From Lingula anatina (lineage: Eukaryota > Brachiopoda > Lingulata > Lingulida > Lingulidae): 64,000 nucleotides of DNA. How positions within the stretch are numbered: the stretch's first letter is position 1; the number at the start of each line of letters is the position of its first letter. The translations under genes were made by a program, and so were the position numbers. A model generated the notes under the pieces. It searched no databases and had not been told where the DNA came from. It was given only the letters and a program-made list of their open reading frames with translations. Below are positions 44,426 through 57,861 of the stretch, piece after piece. Location: the NCBI RefSeq assembly GCF_001039355.2, contig NW_019775435.1:280815-344814 (forward strand). The letters run 5' to 3'.

Positions 44426-46470
44426 TTTGCAATACAATGCATTTGATAATAATAATAAAAAAACAAATAGTGCTTTATGTAACAGACCGACCAAATTTTT
44501 CATCCAAAGGCCCAGTATATTATTTATAGTTAAAACAATTGCAGAATTTTTCTCGATTCCAGTGAGCCACTACAATTCAATTCAATTCAATTCAATTCAA
44601 TTTATTTTATTAAAGTCTCACCCATAGATACAATTAAAAACAATAAAAATTAAAACAATCATCAGGCAGTTCTATACAGAGAACTATGAGAGACTAAAAG
44701 AACTAATTACAGTTTAAATACATAAAATTTCTTCTTAATCCTAAGAAAAGGCTACAGGCTTTGGCAGTGCTAAAAATCATTTTTGGATCATCAATCAGAC
44801 TACACTAACGCCCTTGGTATCCTACAACTGACCACTAGCGTACCAATGGGCATAGCTGGGGGATAGACAGAGAAACAGAGCTCAGATGGGGTCTGAAGGT
44901 GGGTGACCAGTAACTTGAATACTGTTCGAAGTACAATTAATTTTTCATGGATATCTTCCGCAATTTTCCCTTTGTCTGAAGAATCTAACATTTTTTTTTG
45001 TTAAAAACATCGTTGAGGCATATAATGCTCTATGTCCGTTAAACACTGCACTGGAACACACGAAGGACGAGTAAAAAAACGCTGAATCACATTTTTGGCC
45101 CCCACCTTCTTAAAGTGTCCAAATTTTTAAGTACATGTAAATAAATGGTTGTAAATACTTGTCCTTCATTTATGATGATATTTCTTTATATAGCTCGTGC
45201 CTTCAGTAGCTTATTAAAAAAAACTTTCATCAATTTTGAATGAATATTCAATACTCGAGGTTATGTGGGCATTTCTTGGAATGCGACACACACTTAAGTT
45301 GCCCAAATAACCTCTTCAACAGAGTTCACGGGAAAAACAAAAACAGCGCATTTTATTGAAAGTAGCCTTAGGCCTCATACGCAGGTAAAGTTGACCGTAG
45401 GACTGCATCCAAATTGTTTTAATGAACAGAGAAATAAAGCCCTACCTAACGAGAATATACATGTATATACTGGAAATGACTATAAACGCACTTAATTGGT
45501 GTATTTGTCGAAAGTAAAACTTTGTTATAATCCAGAGGAAATGAATGAGAAGTAAATTGAATACAGGAGACAAATCAAGGTTCCAGCAAGGCAATCAATG
45601 ATATTATAGAATAATCACTTAATTGATTTTAAAATTTTTTCACACGACCCAGAACCAGAAAAATATGCAATTTTTCCTTAATGTATTATATGTAGATCCA
45701 GATACTCAGGGGCATTGTCGTTGGACATATACGGATGTCCCATGTAACGTGCGTCTTCAGGTAATCCAAAGTTGCAATAGAAATAGCTATTTTCCCAATC
45801 TCACGACATCCCCAATATGTAAATTCCAAGACCATCCCGCTTTTCATCTCGTGATCACTTGATTTAGATGCCCGCTTGGGGGCGTTGATGTGGTTAACTT
45901 GCAAGCGACACCAGCTGTGCACGGGGAGATAACCACTCAGTCACTTTCACTCTTTCGCTCCACAGCAGTAGGAAACTTTAAGAAACGGTGCTTATTGAAG
46001 CTTGCAGTACTACCAAACTATCGGTCACAAGGAGCGTGAGGACTGGTTATTCGAAGATTGAAGATTTAAGACCAACAAGCTGTAACAGTATTCCTACGAC
46101 AGTCTTTGCTGTTTGGTATTAACAACCTGGCACAACTTACAGGTAATTATGAGAAAAAGGAGCGCAATGGTTGTTACCTGTCTTTCGTCCAGCCGCATTT
46201 AAGATCACATTTAATTGAGCTACTGCTCCATTTGCACAGTTTTTTGCAGGAGTTGTGTTGTATTAAATAATAAATCGCACCCTGGTAGCTGTTTTTATTG
46301 ATGGTTTATAGGTATAAGTAGTATTTTGCTTGTTTTTGGGTCTTGAGCCTGTAACCCCAAGCGTAAATTATGAAACGCACCCGCACTTCTTTGATTAATA
46401 TACATTCATAAGCTTCGTATGACATGTAAGTTCTGTCTGGATTGCGCCTGACTTCATTTATTGTACCACC

Positions 46471-47437
46471 ACGACGCTGGCGGTACCCATGGTTTTAGTC
46501 CCAACCCGTATGTTTCGTCGGCTCCTGCGGCTCCGCCGCCAAGTCACCGTTACCGCTTCTCCTCCTAGACTACAGAGGCCTACGTACCCATCTCTTGGAT
46601 TTAGGTCACCTATAATCTCAACTCGTTCCACGTAAAATTTGGGATTCGTCGGTGCTAGGGTCTAGGTGTGGCGCTCGTCGCATTGCACCCTTGTCCAAAA
46701 TTGGCAAAATTAAATGCTAAATATCTACCATACCGAAGGAATTAGGGGAAAAATTTCTACAGACGGCTGACCGAAAGTCATATGTGGAGATTTCAAATAT
46801 GCCCTTGGATTTGACCTTTGACTTTTATTTCAAGGTCAAACGGGCCAAAAATTTTCAAAAAAAGAAAAAAAAATTTTACGAAAAAATTATTTGCACTCAT
46901 ATTCAGGAACTACACAGACCTTAACTATAATATTATTGGCAGGTGATACCCTTCAGGTCATCTTTCATCTCCGTGAGTTTGGGATCAATCGGTGCATTTT
47001 CACGGGAGTAGCGGCCATAAGATACCGAAACTGAAAACTGTCTCTAATTCAGGAACCGTTAATGCTAGAGACCTGTTCTTTTTTGCGTTTTGTAAAGTAT
47101 GTCAAGCCCAACACTGGGGGTGGTCTCCGTTTTTTTTATTTATTTCCATACGGTTTACGAGTTATGCTGTGTTAAAAAGTAAATTGTGTTGGTGAAAGCA
47201 AAATGTGCAATACGGTAATGTATAATAAATTTTGAACCTCTGGAAAATAAAACATAAGGCTTGGCGAGGCAGACAACTTCTGGTCAAAAATGACATTTTT
47301 TCATGAAATTTGAACATCTGGAACTTCTGAGCACCTCCCATTTCAAGAATTTCAACCAAAATGACATTTTCTTTATTTCAATTAATTTCTTTTGTAGGAA
47401 ATTTATGGCACATTATTGTAACTCCAAAATTGTAACA
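46471..47437. other. Non-coding block next to the tandem array
   Basis: It begins with a GC-rich piece (GGCTCCTGCGGCTCCGCCGC at 46530-46549) and then reads as AT-rich text with one early TTTGACCTTTGAC unit at 46808-46823. No gene is recognised. It has no counterpart in the left arm, so it belongs to the material inserted with the array and retrotransposon. Confidence 0.4.
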
Positions 47438-48416
47438 TTTAGTCCCTTATATCTCCAAAACTGGCAGAGATAGGTCCATAGCTACTATTTAAGTTGAATA
47501 GGAAGTCATATACTGGCAATTTAACTGTGACCTTGAAATTGAGCCTTGACCTACTTTTCACCATGAACTGAACTTTGCAACTTTTTAATGCTTATACTTT
47601 CAAAATTGGCTAAGATACGCCCAAGTTACTATTGAACTTGAATAGGATGTCATTAGAGGCAATTTAACTGTGACCTTAAAATTGACCTTTGACCTACTTT
47701 TCACCATGAACTGAACTTTCCAAATTTTCGTTCCCTTTTATCTCCAAAACTGGCAGAGATAGGTTCATAGTTACTATTGAAGTTGAATAGGAAGTCATAT
47801 ATTGGCAATTTAACTTTGACCTTAAAATTGACCTTTGACCTACTTTTCACCATAAACTGAATTTTGCAACTTTTTCAGATCTTATACCTTCAAAACTGGC
47901 AAAGAAATGCCCATAGTTACTTTTGAACTTGAATAGGAAGTCGTATACTGGCAATCTAACTGTGACCTTAAATTTGACCTTTGACCTACTTTCACTATGA
48001 ACTGAACTTTGCAACTTTTTCAGATCTTATACCTTCAAAACTGGCAAAGATACGCCCATAGTTACTATTGAATTTGAATAGGAAGTCATATACTGGCAAT
48101 CTAACTGTGACTTTATAATCGACCTTTGACCTACTTTTCATGATGAACTGCACTTTGCGACTTTTTTTATGCTTATACTTTCAAAATTGGCAAAGATACG
48201 CCCATAGTTACCATTGAATTTGAATAGGAAGTCATATACTGACAATCTGTGACCCTAAAATTGACCTTTGACCTAATTTACACCATGAACTGAACTTTGC
48301 AAAATTTCCAGCCCTTATATCTCCAAACTGGCATAGTTACTGTTGAACTCGAATAGGAAGTAATATACGGGCAATCTTACTGTGACCTTGAAATTGACCT
48401 TTGACCTACTTTTCAT
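47438..48416. repeat. Tandem array of ~145-bp units, each with a DR1-like motif
   Basis: About seven units share CTTATA-CTTCAAAACTGGC, ATAGTTACTATTGAA, GAATAGGAAGTCATATACTG, TGACCTTTGACCTACTTTTC and ATGAACTGAACTTTGCAA. TGACCTTTGACCT is the complement of AGGTCAAAGGTCA, the ideal DR1 binding sequence of RXR/HNF4-type nuclear receptors. It is present exactly in five units and degenerate in the others. No frame is open through the array. The array borders the 3' end of a retrotransposon fragment. Confidence 0.8.
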
Positions 48417-48599
48417 TTTGTAATATATATGCATTTTTAGCCAGTATTTTCTATGACTTTGTACATATTATGTCTCAGAAACGCACTTCCTTTATTTTCT
48501 ATTATCATATCGTATTGTCTAGGAAAAAAGATCCCAATTTAAAGTTACAAACTCTATCTATCTATCTATCTATATATATATATATATATATTCAAAGTT

Positions 48600-49795
48600 C
48601 TTTATTTTCAGTATTTTAGGCCATCAGGCCAAGAGTACAATTTCCATTCTTTTGATCACATTGTGCATTGTGCAAAAAAGAACTATTATAATATGCATCA
48701 ACCGATTCATATATAAACATATAGGTTAATCAATACCATGTCTCTATACACTACTAAATATATCATAAGAGCTTTTCACATTTCTATCACTGTTCTATGT
48801 CTTTTAGGTAATTTTTTCTGTCCCTGTTACATTTATATAAATAAACTGATAGTCTTTTGCTGAAGTCATCATCCTGAGAAGATAAACATGCTGACAATAA
48901 TAAACTTCTGTCACATGTTTTCCTGAGTTCATTATACCATATACAATATTTTAACACATGTTCCTCACCATCAATACACACATCACCATTAGACAGGCAG
49001 AGCTCACATAGTCTCTCATCTCTTACAACATTATTATGTCGACCTTTTTCAATAATCAAATCATGATTTGAAATTCGGAATTTGGTCATACACCTCCAAT
49101 GTTCAACTATTGTTACCACTGACAGATATCTCTCACACACTAATTCTGATTCGAAAGTACTGTAAACCTGAAGTTTGCTTGAATTGTGTACCATACTACT
49201 CCATTTCTGCCTATAATTATCTAGTAATCTTTGTCTAAACAGCACAATAAAGTTCTCAAAATTTCCACACCCCTGTCTTTCCCACACCTCACCAAAGCCA
49301 TGGCAGTAAAGCATGTTTTTAATTTCCCAAACCCAGGTTTTTCTCACATTTCTGTCTAATTTATAATGGGAAATGATCTGAATGATCTTCTCTAAGTATT
49401 TCAAATTGGATTACTTGTTTGTATAACTCTGAGCTTACCATAATGTAATCTACAACATTAGCCCCGTTATTCGTCACACATGTATACTTTCCTTCCTTAT
49501 TGTCATCTATTCTACCATTTAGAAAGTGCACACTACGTTCACAACAAAGGTCTATCAGACTATACCCAAATGTATTCACCACTGCACCATGACTTGTCCT
49601 TTGCATGTTTAATGCATCTGTTCTATACCAGTCAGCAATTTCAAGATACGTAGCATCATCATCCACAATTAAGTCCTCCAATTCCCCAGATTTTGCATTA
49701 AAGTCACCAGCTAGTATTAACTCATGTTCACCATGCTTCATTTCAATATTTTCTAAGACATCATTTAGCATGAGGATGTCATTTTCTTCCCCCAT
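48600..49795 (-). mobile_element. Non-LTR retrotransposon fragment: endonuclease joined to C-terminal tail, polymerase missing
   Basis: 49795-49361 (minus) encodes an apurinic-type endonuclease end: LILAGDFNAKSG, YSLIDLCCERSVHF, NGANVVDYIMVS and DHSDHFPL. In another frame, 49404-48787 encodes a late reverse-transcriptase tail: MLYCHGFGEVWERQG, KFRISNHDLIIEKGRHNN and RDERLCELCLSNGD...EEHVLKYC. The catalytic reverse transcriptase that should lie between them is absent and the frames do not join. It is a non-autonomous or dead copy of a CR1/Daphne-like element. The 3' end abuts a CTAT/AT microsatellite and the DR1 array. Confidence 0.85.
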
Positions 49796-49802
49796 TCTTT
49801 AG

Positions 49803-50045
49803 AATGGCGAACCTTGTGGGGGTATATATTAAATCCTTATATAATATCTTTACACAACCTAAAACGTCTCCCCATGTGTCATCCCAATGGAGCCGAGATT
49901 TAATGACTGTACCCCCGCAGGGACGATGCAAGGGGAGGCGTGTGAGAGGCGGGGAGACTATTAAAAGATTAGGCGGTTTTCCTTTCATGTACGTCCGCCA
50001 TATTTAGGTCGGGGCTTTGTGGAGCCATGGCTCAACTCGATGTGA
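49803..50045. mobile_element. MITE family F5, copy c
   Basis: Shares AATGGAGCCGAGATTTAA, GGGGAGGCGTGTGAGAGGC and CTTTCATGTACGTCCGCCAT with copy a at 270-646, in the same order. It lies directly behind the retrotransposon endonuclease frame. The identical piece at about 52328-52570 is its duplicate in the second contig. Confidence 0.7.
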
Positions 50046-50504
50046 ATGCGGCCAGTAATATGTACATTTTTTGAAATTGCACTCTTAGCCCGGCCGAGTT
50101 CCTATGGTCTGTTTTTCGGCCTTCCACTAATTCCCCATTCTCATTACATGTATGCTCTTCACAATAGATGTGACTTTCCATTTTTTCTTCATTACATTTA
50201 TGTCCCGCCTTATGCATTCTATGTTTCCTGCAATATACATTTTCTGGGTCTCCTCAATCTGTTTACTGGAACTTCTGGTCTTAGGCGTAGCCATTTTATC
50301 TATTTCCACAGGTGTATTCATCAACAGTTTGGTGCAAGTGAGTTTATACTGTACAGGTAAGTCATAGCTGTAATTAGGACCACTGAATTGATGGATCATA
50401 GCCAACAGCACAAAGGTGAGTACTAGTAGTCCCCATGCTTCAATGGATATGTCGTTTCTTTTTCTCACTTTACTCATCTTGTACAAAAAATCCAATTTTT
50501 GCCC

Positions 50505-50505
50505 N
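50505..50505. other. Single 'n' contig join
   Basis: Junction between two near-identical blocks of about 2.5 kb. The sequence after it restarts at the equivalent of 47980. Confidence 0.9.
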
Positions 50506-50945
50506 CCTTCTACCTACTTTCACTATGAACTGAACTTTGCAACTTTTTCAGATCTTATACCTTCAAAACTGGCAAAGATACGCCCATAGTTACTGTTGAA
50601 TTTGAATAGGAAGTCATATACTGGCAATCTAACTGTGACTTTATAATCGACCTTTGACCTACTTTTCATGATGAACTGTACTTTGCGACTGTTTTTATGC
50701 TTATACTTTCAAAATTGGCAAAGATACGCCCATAGTTACCATTGAATTTGAATAGGAAGTCATATACTGACAATCTGTGACCCTAAAATTGACCTTTGAC
50801 CTAATTTACACCATGAACTGAACTTTGCAAAATTTCCAGCCCTTATATCTCCAAACTGGCATAGTTACTGTTGAACTCGAATAGGAAGTCATATACGGGC
50901 AATCTTACTGTGACCTTGAAATTGACCTTTGACCTACTTTTCATT
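50506..50945. repeat. DR1-bearing tandem array, second (probably allelic) copy
   Basis: About three units of the ~145-bp array, matching 47980-48416 with few changes. TGACCTTTGACCT occurs exactly in two of them. Confidence 0.75.
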
Positions 50946-51114
50946 TTGTAATATATATGCATTTTTAGCCAGTATTTTCTTTGACTTTGTACATATTATG
51001 TCTCAGAAACGCACTTCCTTTATTTTCTATTATCATATCGTATTGTCTGGGAAAAAAGATCCCAATTTAAAGTTACAAACTCTATCTATCTATATATATA
51101 TATATTCAAAGTTC

Positions 51115-52320
51115 TTTATTTTCAGTATTTTAGGCCATCAGGCCAAGAGTACAATTTCCATTCTTTTGATCACATTGTGCATGGTGCAAAAAAGAACTAT
51201 TATAATATACATCAACCGATTCATATATAAACATATAGGTTAATCAATACCATGTCTCTATACACTACTAAATATATCATTAGAGCTTTTCACATTTCTA
51301 TCACTGTTCTATGTCTTTTAGGTAATTTTTTCTGTCCTTGTTACATTTATATAAATAAACTGATAGTCTTTTGCTGAAGTCATCATCCTGAGAAGATAAA
51401 CATGCTGACAATAATAAACTTCTGTCACATGTTTTCCTGAGTTCATTATACCATTTACAATATTTTAACACATGTTCCTCACCCTCAATACACACATCAC
51501 CATTAGACAGGCAGAGCTCACATAGTCTCTCATCTCTTACAACATTATTATGTCGACCTTTTTCAATAATCAAATCATGATTTGAAATTCGGAATTTGGT
51601 CATACACCTCCAATGTTCAACTATTGTTACTACTGACGGATATCTCTCGCACACTAATTCTGATTCGAAAGTACTGTAAACCTGAAGTTTGCTTGAATTG
51701 TGTACCATACTACTCCAGTTCTGCCTATAATTACCTAGTAATCTTTGTCTAAACAGCACAATAAAGTTCTCAAAATTTCCACACCCCTGTCTTTCCCACA
51801 CCTCACCAAAGCCATGGCAGTAAAGCATGTTTTTAATTTCCCAAACCCAGGTTTTTCTCACATTTCTGTCTAATTTATAATGGGAAATGATCTGAATGAT
51901 CTTCTCTAAGTATTTCAAATTGGATTACTTGTTTGTATAACTCTGAGCTTACCATAATGTAATCTACAACAATAGCCCCGTTATTCGTCACACATGTATA
52001 CTTTCCTTCCTTATTGTCATCTATTCTACCATTTAGAAAGTGCACACTACATGTACATGTACGTTCACAACAAAGGTCTATCAGACTATACCAAATGTAT
52101 TCACCACTGCACCTTGACTTGTCCTTTGCATGTTTAATGTATCTGTTATATACCAGTCAGCAATTTCAAGATACGTAGCATCATCATCCACAATTAAGTC
52201 CTCCAATTCCCCAGATTTTGCATTAAAGTCACCAGCTAGTATTAACTCATGTTCACCATGCTTCATTTCAATATTTTCTAAGACATCATTTAGCATGAGG
52301 ATGTCATTTTCTTCCCCCAT
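51115..52320 (-). mobile_element. Retrotransposon fragment, second (probably allelic) copy
   Basis: Same content as 48600-49795. The tail frame 51918-51301 is open. The endonuclease frame 52320-52081 breaks after VVNTFG because one C is missing, and a 12-bp ACATGT insertion follows. It should be counted once if the two contigs are alleles. Confidence 0.8.
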
Positions 52321-53444
52321 TCTGTAGAATGGCGAACCTTGTGGGGGTATATATTAAATCCTTATATAATATCTTTACACAACCTAAAACGTCTCCCCAT
52401 GTGTCATCCCAATGGAGCCGAGATTTAATGACTGTACCCCCGCAGGGACGATGCAAGGGGAGGCGTGTGAGAGGCGGAGAGACTATTAAAAGATTAGGCG
52501 GTTTTCCTTTCATGTACGTCCGCCATATTTAGGTCGGGGCTTTGTAGAGCCATGGCTCAACTCGATGTGAATGCGGCCAGTAATATGTACATTTTTTGAA
52601 ATTGCACTCTTAGCCCGGCCGAGTTCCTATGGTCTGTTTTTCGGCCTTCCACTAATTCCCCATTCTCATTACATGTATGCTCTTCACAATAGATGTGACT
52701 TTCCATTTTTTCTTCATTACATTTATGTCCCGCCTTATGCATTCTATGTTTCCTGCAATATACATTTTCTGGGTCTCCTCAATCTGTTTACGGGAACTTC
52801 TGGTCTTAGGCGTAGCCATTTTATCTATTTCCACAGGTGTATTCATCAACAGTTTGGTGCAAGTGAGTTTATACTGTACAGGTAAGTCATAGCTGTAATT
52901 AGGACCACTGAATTGATGGATCATAGCCAACAGCACAAAGGTGAGTACTAGTAGTCCCCATGCTTCAATGGATATGTCGTTTCTATTTCTCACTTTACTC
53001 ATCTTGTACAAAAAAATCCAATTTTTGCTCTGCTGGATTCATAATATATTTCCACTCTGCCCTCAATGGTTCCAAGTATATAGTTCAACATACCATACAG
53101 TTTCCACTCTTCAGATCTAATGATAAACCATATAAAATTGCAAATAACAGGAGCATCTGAAGTTGTGTCATGCACAGGTGAGTGACCTTGACCCGTCATA
53201 TATACAGTATATAGAAGCAGTCAAATTGACGCCCACTCTCTTGTGACCCTGACCGTTAGCATTAGAGAGCGCGAGTGAATACTAGTACAGCTCACAAGTC
53301 AAGTCAGTCCCGTCAAAACGCCAAGGTTAAATCAACCTTATTACCGGCAATGTTGTATAAATGGTTCCGAAAGGACAAAGATTTCTGCTATTTACTGACG
53401 ACTTACGAAATTTTTGCACATTTAGTGGTTAACGATCTTCAGTA

Positions 53445-53766
53445 TTAAAGGGATAATAACTCTTCGTATGAGATCTATATTTCACAATAAAAACATTGTA
53501 AATGACTCATAGAAATATAATATATTCTGTTTTACCACAAAAACGGCAGTTACAGCTATTATTCTGATATCTGAGCTTGTCTTTAGACCACGTGACCTCC
53601 ATTGATGGCTGTACTCTTAAGAGATTTTAACAAAAAACCAAACTTTTTGGAAAAAACCTTTGAATGTAAAAATGGATTCATTAACCATTGGTAAGTATGG
53701 GGAAATTGTTGTTTACTCCAGGAAAATTCATTTTTTGGCCGAAACGAAGAGTCATTATCCCTTTAA
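53445..53766. mobile_element. TTAA-flanked MITE, family F3, copy b
   Basis: TTAA, then AGGGATAATAACTCTTCG ... GAAGAGTCATTATCCCT, then TTAA. The matching left-arm sequence near 39075-39095 (AATATTGAAGGCCGTTAACC) is uninserted. Confidence 0.85.
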
Positions 53767-54325
53767 TTGTTTATTATTTATTAATTCTATGTTTATTAGT
53801 TATTAATTCTTTTAGCAAATTCTTTAAACAGAAATAACTATGGCGAAAATAATGGAAATGATTTGAAACGGTATCGAGGGACACCTTATAGACTACGACC
53901 AACTTGATCGTGCACTCTAGGCCTTTCATCCGAATGACGTGAGTTAATGTTATCACTCCCTATGGAAGAGACGAGAAGCAATCCACATCAGCCGTCAACA
54001 GCAACCCATGAAAAAGGACGGGGGAGGGGGGGGGTCGATCTACCTGACATTTACAATAGGGTCCTAGCCACTATACGACCAAACAGTCGGGGAGTAGCTA
54101 CATTTACTCAAGTCAGTCTGATAAAGGCCTACGACCAACTTTGCCTCCAGCTTACGTATGGTGAAGAAAAAATTCCAGGTTATGCCTAATTATATATGAA
54201 CAGTTTTCAGTGTGGAATACATAGGTGATGAGGGGAGAAATAATAAATTATTGAAATATCCAGGAAAATTAAAAATTTTAATAAATGTATGACTTGCAGG
54301 TTGTGAGTGATCAAGTTCAAGTCCA

Positions 54326-55779
54326 ATGCACGGTTTACAGGCAAACCCCAGTAAGACAGAATATCCCTTCGGCGACAACAAGTCACTCAGTTTCAGATGT
54401 AGGAACTCCGCGTTACAAATTATAAGGAAACCAAAGGGATTCATGGTCTTAGTCTCAGTGACTGCGATTTTTATCTTCCTATCTCTGAATTTAAACATGG
54501 ACACACTGCATCACAAAAAATGGATTGCATTGAAGAACTATTCGGATTTTATAATCGCTTTAGGCGAGTTGTTTTAGAGTACATATTTTTGTCGGTGATT
54601 CATATCTTTCTCTGCCCAAACGGCAAATAGTGTTAAGATCTCCTGGCCAATTTTTTAAACTGTGAACTGCTTTTATAAACCGGCGGCGCTTTAAATTGTT
54701 CACTTTTTCAAAATTTTAAGTTAACGGTTTCTATAATTCAAAAAAGTCGACTTACAAACTTTTTTGGCCAGTGAGTTAGACAACCCATCAAACTTTTTTT
54801 TATAATTTAAAATTAAAGTTTAATCAGAGTTGAACAGACTTACAGTTAACAGAAGATCTAATCTCGTTACTTGAGAAGTAAACAAGTTCTATAGAACTGT
54901 AATAAATCGTTAAGATATACATATTTTAGAAAGAAGAAGAATGATGAATCTGGCTCCACTAACATGGGGAGGATACGATGCCAACTTTTCACAGAAGATC
55001 AATGTATTGAATGACTGCTCAGAATTTATAAACGGTTTAGGTAAGATTTTACAATACATTTATTTTCAGCATTCATATCTTTCTCTGTCCCAACGGCCAA
55101 ATAATGTTAAGATCCTCTAGCCTGATTTTGTCAACTGTGAACCGTTTTTATTGCCTGCTTGAACTAAACCTCATTTTTTCCAATTTAAACTAAATCGTTT
55201 CTATTATTCAGAAAAATACGTTTTATATGTACCACCCTAGTGAACTGAAACTTTTCATATCAAATGAGTTGAATGACCCATAAGTTAAACTGTTTTACTA
55301 TGTTAAACTATGTCTTAATAATCAAAACTTATATCGAAATTAATAGCCGTACATCTGTAACAGGAGATCTCTTTTCGTTATTTGAAAAGCAAACCAGTTC
55401 TAAAAATCTGAATTAATCGTTAATATATACATATTTTAGAAAGAAGAAGGATGATAAATCTGGTTCCGCCAACGTGGGGAGAACTCGAGGCCAAATTTTT
55501 GAAAACCGGTATAAAACTCGGCGGTTATTGGAAACCGGAAAACTGCACGTCTCAAACGCACGTGGCCATCATTATACCATTCCGTAACCGCGACGCACAC
55601 TTAAGAATCTTCCTGAACAACATGCACCCATTTTTACAAAAGCAAAAACTGGACTATCGAATCTATATAGTTGAACAGGTAGGCCTGCTCGAGAAGAGTG
55701 GACGTATCTCTCTCTCTTTTTTCTTATAAAACAGGCTCTTGATAATTGGTCATAGGCGACGAGAAATAATTCGCCTCTC

Positions 55780-55834
<55 letters not shown>

Positions 55835-57803
55835 AGAACACTTTAAGTGCTAACCTTTTGATAATCTATAAAACTCAATTACGAAGAGTCGCGTATATCT
55901 TTCACTCCCTTACATTATTTTACTTTTACTCGTAGAAAGCCACTACTTTATTCAACCGAGGTCTCCTAATGAACATAGGGTTTGTTGAGTCAGCTAAAAT
56001 AGACAGAGACTCGTACGACTGTTTCGCCCTTCACGACGTCGACTTGATACCAGAAAACGAGTGGAATTTCTACAACTGCGCAGAAAAAGTGAAACACATG
56101 TCAGCCAACGTTGATAAGTTCAAAGAAGGGTAAATGTGTGTGAGATCATGTTCTTGTTTGTTTTTGCATGTGCATATATCTGCGTTTACATGAACGCCCG
56201 CGCGCGCGCGCGCGCATGTGTGTATGTGTGTGTGAGAGAGAAGGGGGGGTGATGGTGACATAAAGTATAAAGTGTTCTGGCTAATCCGTAGACCTATTCT
56301 GCAGTTGTAGTGCCCACCTTACGTGTGAATTTGGTGGTTTGGGTTTAATTTGCTTGCCTTTGCAATGATTCCATTTTGCAACCGCAATACAGTTTAGCTC
56401 TACACTCTTTACTTATTACTTAGATAAAACTTTACAATTCATCGTCTACGTGTGAACTCCGCCGATTTTAGAACACCACATTTATCATTTCTACCAGCAA
56501 CATTATCTTAAAAGGGTAATAACTGTTCGTTTTGGCCAAAAAATGAATTTTCCAGGAGTAAACAACAATTTTCCCATCCTTATCAATGATTTGCAAATCC
56601 ATTTCTACAATCACAGTTAGTTTCTTTTTTTTCTAAAAGGTTTTGTTTTATGTTATAATCTCTTAAGAGATTATTACAGAGTATAGCCATCTATGTAGGT
56701 CACGTGGTCTGATGACAAGCTAAGATATCAGAATAATAGCTATAACAGCCGTTATTGTGGTTAAACAGAATATATTATAATTCTATGAGTTGCTTACATT
56801 GTTTATATTGTAAAATATAGATCTCATACGAAGAGTTAATATCCCTTTAATATTTAAAACTGAACGCCAATTTTATTTCAGACTCATCTACCCGACACTT
56901 ATGGGAGGAGTGACCATGCTCACTAAATCACAATATCGTAAGGTAAACGGCTTTCCAAACACGTACTTTGGGTGGGGAGGCGAGGACGATGACCTTTATA
57001 GAAGGTATATATTAATTTCTGTTGTTATGTCAAAAGGGTATGTATGGCCCAATTTCATCAAAACTTGATAGCGCTCTCCTATGGCTGTATTCCCAGAGCT
57101 TTTAGATCGATCTATCCCCGCGGGGAGTCTCACTAGATTACTGTCAGATAATCCGCTTAAATGTCCGTCCCGCCTACAAGCTGTAAGGGGGTAATTAACT
57201 TTCGTGTCCGCTCGGCTGACAGCTATTTAGCGTGAACCCCCAGGGAGTTAGGTCGATCTAAAGTAGATCGATCTAATCTCTGGAAATGGGGTCTATGATT
57301 AACACTACCCACTATATAAATTTCCTATCCTATGGACAGTTGTCCTGAAAAGAGCAGTCGTTTTAACCTTTGGATAGCAATAATTGAAACCACTTGGGGA
57401 TGGATCCTGTTAGATCTATCTAGGTATGGAAGCCCAGTCCTAGGGACCATTCCCACAAATATTTGGATCGATCTCTCTCCCTGTGGAGTCTCACTAAATT
57501 GCTATCAACGTATCCGGCTTAAGTGTCTGTCACGCCTAGTAAAGCTATGAGGGGGTAATCGGAAGGCGTGACAGACATTTAAGCAGGTTAGTTGATAGCA
57601 ATTTAGTGAGACTCCACAGGGAGTTGGACCGATCCCGATGGAGCAATCTAGGCATGGGAACCCAGTCCTAGATATCCATTTTTCTTCGCTGTCAACTTGA
57701 GACTAATAAGGAACAGACACTCGTGCCTTGTGAAGATCTACATTGACTATTAGACCCTTCTGTAAAAGCACCTCAATGAATTTTCAATTTTAATAAAATA
57801 AAC

Positions 57804-57861
<58 letters not shown>

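Larger units (their letters stand above)
42049..44986. other. Spacer at the centre of the inverted duplication
   Basis: The stretch between the last matching bases of the two arms holds a TG/CG/GA microsatellite (42507-42610), a single 'n' at 42985, a retrotransposon fragment (43174-43971), a C run joined to an A run (43970-44010) and a TAATA tract (44351-44425). No host gene is recognised. Because the 'n' lies in it, the centre of the palindrome is not a contiguous read-through sequence. Confidence 0.6.
47980..53030. repeat. Near-identical 2.5-kb block on both sides of 'n' 50505
   Basis: 47980-50500 and 50509-53030 match almost base for base, including the array end, the retrotransposon fragment and an F5 element. 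Differences are single bases, microsatellite length and one 12-bp ACATGT insertion near 52050. The left block ends, and the right block begins, at the 'n'. This is best explained as two allelic contigs placed in tandem. Confidence 0.85.

Noticed and set aside
47438-48416. DR1 array as an established hormone-responsive enhancer
   Set aside because: The motif is inside a repeat unit that multiplies as a whole; the sequence alone cannot show receptor binding, so it is kept as a finding only.
49605-50367. Plus-strand frames opposite the retrotransposon (and their duplicates at 52130-52892)
   Set aside because: They are antisense shadows of endonuclease sequence and of an F5 element; no protein family is visible.
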